From NCBI GenBank assembly GCA_023313575.1, contig JAJTTP010000023.1, forward strand, positions 550,732 through 614,731: a stretch of 64,000 nt of DNA, in the 5' to 3' direction. Positions 59,786 through 64,000 of this stretch are shown here, piece after piece (position 1 is the first letter of the stretch; every line of letters begins with the position of its first letter). The position numbers and the translations under genes are program-made. The notes under the pieces were generated by a model. The model had not been told where the DNA came from. It made no database searches and was given only the letters and a program-made list of their open reading frames with translations. Source of the stretch: Eutypella sp. D-1 (Eukaryota > Ascomycota > Sordariomycetes > Xylariales > Diatrypaceae).

Positions 59786-62700
59786 GATGGGCAGAGTGGG
59801 GGTTGTCCTCTCCGTGCTATGCTCCACGAGATTGTGATTGTGGCCCTCGACAATATCCTTGTCGCGTGGAGACAGGATAATGATGAGGAACGAGAAAGAG
59901 ATCACAATGAAAGAAAAAGAGCACGGGCGGGCAACGGGTGTTGTTATTCAGTTATTATATTATATACCCAATTGGAGAACGTGAGTGCGGGCCTGCATTT
60001 CCGCCATGGTACCTCCCTTAAGTCCAAACCAAGCCTGAGACAAAAACGCCTATCGCTTCTCTCCCGTGTAGTCCCAACTTCCCGTCGCACAATGGCGCAC
60101 GCGAGCAAGCTTGTGAATATGGCGTGCGTGACACTAGACGGGCCAGAAGAAAGTTGGGTAGTTTCTTCTTCGGGACTAATATGGTCTTCGCCCTTGATAT
60201 CGACTTCTGGGGTTGACGAACGAGAGCTTCCGCCTGGGGCCTGATCCGATATCCCTATATGATACCTGTCGGGAACGATGCCCAACGAGGAAGGTGGTCA
60301 ACGGAGCTAGATCTTCCCAGGCCTCATAACGTGGATCCCCAGATCCCCCAGCGCTATAGCCGATGTAACCACACCGGCTCGGCAGCTTGGCGGCGGGATC
60401 CGTAAGATAGCCATACAGAGTAGTGTTTCCTGATAACGCTGCTCCAGAAGGATGCTGAGTTATGTATGGAAGCCACGATAGAATCGGGCTAGAACGTCTG
60501 ATTTTCAGGCTGTTGCTATGTCGCCACATGATAGACCAGTTGATCTTCGCCTTGTGTGAATGACAATGTGGCCAATTGCGAAGCCAACATACCAACATCA
60601 CTTTGACGGTCTACAAAGTTAGAAGTATGTAACTACTGCCGGGAGAGGCGCGATCGCCGTTGAGTGGCTAACGTTTTTGAACCCCGCAAAACAAGATCCA
60701 GGTTATCATTATTAACCACATCGTCCCCATTGGCACCCCACAGAAGGTGGACCTTCCCTGGCTACAGGACTCGGGGTTGTGATCCTTTCAAGGCAGGCAG
60801 GTTGAAGACTTGACATTCCAAGACGGTGTACGAAGTGGTTAGCCATCCATGCCTCGAGCTTACATTCTCGTTTGGATACGCGCCTACCTAAAACAGGGCT
60901 TGACACACTCTCGGCAGTATGTGACTTCGCACCAGTAGTTGATCGAAATGCTATGCAGCTTCGTGTGACTTTGCGGTATACTCCAGCAACTTTAGCTGTA
61001 TGTCTCGCCAAGGAATATAGGTAGGATTAGTGGCGCCAACCATTGCTTGAGGAGGCAAATAAGTGGCATCGGCCGTTTATCTAGAATGGGCATAGCATAT
61101 CAAAAACAACACCCCGACTGCACAAGGGCCATTGAGATCCTTCTGAGAAATGGCACACTAGCTGACATGATATCTACATCTTAACGCTGACTACCTCAGG
61201 TAGCCTCGTCTCGGCCGTGTGTTCCTAGTCCACACGGATGATATCTACCTAATTCTAGGTGCAACAATTATCTACCACATGCGACAAATGATGGCCAGTA
61301 TTTACATGTACAAAAGTACAAACTTGGCTTGAGCCTATCTGCCCGCTGATTCTTGGCAGCGGAAAATCCGAACACCCAAAAGTTCTTGGCGAAACTTGGA
61401 AATGAGAATTGCACGAATTGTTGACCGATTGCGACATGCCCGCCTATCAGCGCCGAGGAATGGTCAATACGAGACTATCTAACGGTCATACGTTGTTCTA
61501 ACTTGGACACACTCATCATTTTCACGTCTCCTGCATGCGCAGCGCACCAACGCGAAAAATTAGATCCCTTAATGGTTATCAATATGGCTTAGGGTTCAAT
61601 ACTCGAGGCAACATCACCTCAGTATAATTAACTTCTATAACTTCATTCTGTCAGCAAACAAGCTTATCAGATTAACTTCTACATAACATAGTAGTCTACT
61701 TAGCACTAACTATTCGGAGGATACCGAGGCAGCGCCGCCAACTGCCCTGACAAGCATCCCCAAATTCGCCGCGCGGGGCGGGGCGGCCTCCTTAAAGCAG
61801 ACTGAACCCTGATACTGCGTGTGGAGTTAGTGCTGGATAACTATGTAATGGTTGGTATAAAATTCCTCCGAGGAACACATCTAACTAGCATATCGTTAAC
61901 ACATTTTATACTTGACAAGTAGATAATTGTAGGCTATGTTATCTACCATCATGTGTGGTCTGCTTCGCGTGCGCTGAAAGGAAGCTTGGCATAAGCGACA
62001 TTCTGCTTCCGCCAAGCGGAAGGGTCCTCTGGCTAGTTGATAGAATACGAACTACAAACTTATTTGACCGAGCGGGCTCTCTTGGCTCAGGTGGCTTATT
62101 GGAGTAGATGGCACAACCCTAGATACCAGTAAGCTCCTTTGACGGGCCAGGAGATAACGAAGCATGCAACGTGAACTCTATAGTTCGTCCCATTAAATTT
62201 CTATCACGTGTCTTATCGCTGACATGGCCAGATTTGGAGGGGTCTCCGTTAGTATTACCTCTCAACATAACAAGAGCAGGCGCCGAGCCAGGATTTTATA
62301 CAAAAAGCAATAATATTGTCTGTCAATTTAATTATCACTTCCATGTTTTGTTTGGTCTACCGCTAAACACTATGGAATTACACCCACTCCAGCATTGGAG
62401 GACAACCGTAGTTCTTGAAAGCTTTCTAGACACAACTTCACAAGTCCCGATTATGAAGCAAACACAAGGCTACCGGCGTAATAATGCGAGCCACGAGCCT
62501 CGAGCCTCGACGCCTACGTTCAAGAGCTTATGAATACTGTATTTTGACAGCGAAAGTTCACAATAGTCAATAACGTAGTATTCCGCAGAAATACTTGCAA
62601 TATAGACCATCACATAGGCTGTTGGGTACAGCCGCTCAAATTGCTATCTCATGACTATATGTGGATGATGGCGGGTCAACATATAGGTACTAGTTATAAG

Positions 62701-63327
62701 TAAGTTCTGACTGCAGCCTCTTCCGCCAATCATGTGTCTATGTTAGCTTCGTAATACTCCCTTATAGCAATAACAATTCTCACCCACAAAGCTGTCACAG
62801 GGATGAGAGCACTAAAGCTGCACGTCAGGAGGCTTGCCTAACACACTTTAGGTCTGTCCGTTTCGGGAACACAGAACCGAGTGCTCGGGACGGGGTCTCG
62901 GTGCTAGCAAGCGTGGATCTGGCTTTAAGATCGAAACAAGATTACATATCCTTGACTAATATGTCAGTACCATAAAGCCAAAGGGTCTAAGGCCTCAGAA
63001 TTCATGGTTGTTCTCTGCCTTCAGGTAGCAGTCCAAGAGTTGAAGGATACCATGTTGAGCTCCACCGCCAGGCAACTATTAGAACGCAGACTACTTATTG
63101 AAAGGTTCGCTCAGGGGATGCAGCTATTTCTATACAACAGGGCTGTAAAGAAGACAAGAGCGCATCTTAAAGGCATTATGAAAAGGTATAGAAAGGCTCA
63201 GGCAAATCCTGAGAAATGTCGGTTCTAGCCTACTACTTTTTACACGCCCTATGAGTTAAAATCTAAGGCTCTCCACTATCTGGTAAGTGTATCATTAGTG
63301 TACAAAGCCCGTGCGGAGATACTTGTA
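59786..63327. other. Gene-poor interval
   Basis: 3.5 kb. It contains the upstream region of the peptide transporter and only weak frames: minus 60176-60598 (about 140 codons, no domain) and plus 63004-63228 (74 codons, Arg/Leu-rich). Neither has intron or domain support. No RNA gene or LTR copy recognised. Confidence 0.45.
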
Positions 63328-63984
63328 TCAAGACAGGACACAATGCATCCGATCGTTAGGGTGCAGTCTAGCAGGTCGATTAATACACTCGTATCGGATG
63401 TCCTCCCAACCCTTCCCCGGCATAGCACGGCGGATGTCGCTTGTAAGGAATGGCGAGTCCCTCTTGTGCTCATAATCGACACCAGTCCCCCGCTTGACGA
63501 TAACCATGAGCTCTTTGTTTCTCTCGCCATCCGCCATTAGTTCAGCATCCTGTATGAGGCCAAAGGTTTCTTTTGCCCATGTGTCTTTCGGCACCTTCTG
63601 CTTGAAGCCCACGCGGAAATTTGCATCCAGAACCGAGTTTGGACTGTCGGGAACTGTTGAGCGATAGATAACGACTGAAGGATTTGATTGACAGCCGTCC
63701 CTTTCTTCCAGGAGTGTCTGCCAGTGTGCCGGCTGAGGCTGGCGCCAATACCAGTACTTCTTATCCCTGTGTTGTAATCGAAAGGGTATGCACCTCGCGA
63801 ACGCCAGTAGCTTCGAGGTCGGACTGATGAAACACAATTCTTTCCACCCACAACTCTCATATATAAGGCGATCCAGGATCTGGTAGTTCACTGCTGCTGA
63901 TCGGACGCCAATCACAGTGAGCGTATCGAGGCGCAGTCCAGGTAGAAATGTGAGTATAAAAGAAAAATAAAAAAAACGACCCCT
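63328..63984 (-). CDS. 5'-incomplete hypothetical protein, about 200 residues visible
   Basis: A minus-strand frame open from an in-frame stop at 63985-63987 to a stop at 63328, with no ATG near its beginning. The start must be in an exon further upstream, beyond the window, or the gene is decayed. The visible chain LPGLRLDTLTVIG, then YQILDRLIYESCGWKELCFISP, then LLAFAR, resembles my recollection of an uncharacterised family common in filamentous ascomycetes. The T-rich stretch at about 63950-63975 could be intron sequence with an acceptor near 63895-63910, so the first 25 codons are uncertain. No function known. Confidence 0.5.
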   Translation of the reverse strand, partial: RGRFFYFSFILTFLPGLRLDTLTVIGVRSAAVNYQILDRLIYESCGWKELCFISPTSKLLAFARCIPFRLQHRDKKYWYWRQPQPAHWQTLLEERDGCQSNPSVVIYRSTVPDSPNSVLDANFRVGFKQKVPKDTWAKETFGLIQDAELMADGERNKELMVIVKRGTGVDYEHKRDSPFLTSDIRRAMPGKGWEDIRYECINRPARLHPNDRMHCVLS

Positions 63985-64000
63985 TTAACACCCAGACCCT

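Noticed and set aside
60176..60598. Minus-strand frame of about 140 codons
   Set aside because: No domain, no splice-supported extension and no typical composition; not enough to call a gene.
63004..63228. 74-codon plus-strand frame from an ATG
   Set aside because: Short, Leu/Arg/Lys-rich, no signal or domain; could be a chance frame.
1..64000. CRISPR arrays, prophage or other bacterial defence systems
   Set aside because: No regularly spaced repeats are present, and the gene structure with introns is fungal.

Overview
The window looks like a piece of a filamentous ascomycete (Pezizomycotina, probably Sordariomycetes) nuclear genome. The genes have short introns of about 50-120 bp with GTA(A/C/T)G-type donors. 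The products are typical of this group: a Zn2Cys6 regulator, an NmrA-like reductase, small secreted Cys-rich proteins, a PTR2 transporter and LYC1. A large AT-rich block carries the footprint of repeat-induced point mutation (RIP). Species cannot be fixed from the sequence alone.

There are three compartments. (1) About 1-14,400 is a gene-free AT-rich block in which CA and TG dinucleotides are nearly absent while CG persists. It is a nest of LTR elements of one family. Two solo LTRs sit one inside the other (356-1166 around 482-905). Further on there is a three-level nest: a minus-strand solo LTR (4251-11967) holds a plus-strand solo LTR (4654-11959), which holds a full-length, RIP-killed Ty3/Gypsy chromovirus on the minus strand (5000-11874). 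Each insertion can be dated relative to the others by its own 5-bp target duplication. (2) About 14,400-25,600 is a gene-sparse transition zone with accessory genes: an unknown 163-aa protein, a secreted metallophosphoesterase, an unknown 213-aa protein, a 140-aa secreted Cys-rich repeat protein and a 281-aa Cys-rich single-pass membrane protein. (3) About 25,600-59,800 is ordinary gene space: thymidylate kinase (CDC8-like), a KEN-box fungal protein, an NmrA-like reductase divergent from a Zn2Cys6 regulator, a polytopic membrane protein with a Pro-rich tail, S-adenosylmethionine decarboxylase (SPE2-like), LYC1-like and GNAT acetyltransferases, CFD1-like Fe-S scaffold ATPase, a large disordered protein with an adaptor-type acidic Phe motif, and a PTR2-family peptide transporter. 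The last 4 kb (59,800-64,000) is sparse again and ends in a 5'-incomplete gene.

Most genes are independent housekeeping units, as expected for a fungus. The two plausible functional pairings are the divergent NmrA-like/Zn2Cys6 pair, which share a 585-bp intergenic region, and the neighbouring LYC1-like and GNAT genes. Exon joins below were derived by hand from splice signals and reading-frame continuity; each joined CDS length is a multiple of three. Transcript data would be needed to confirm them.
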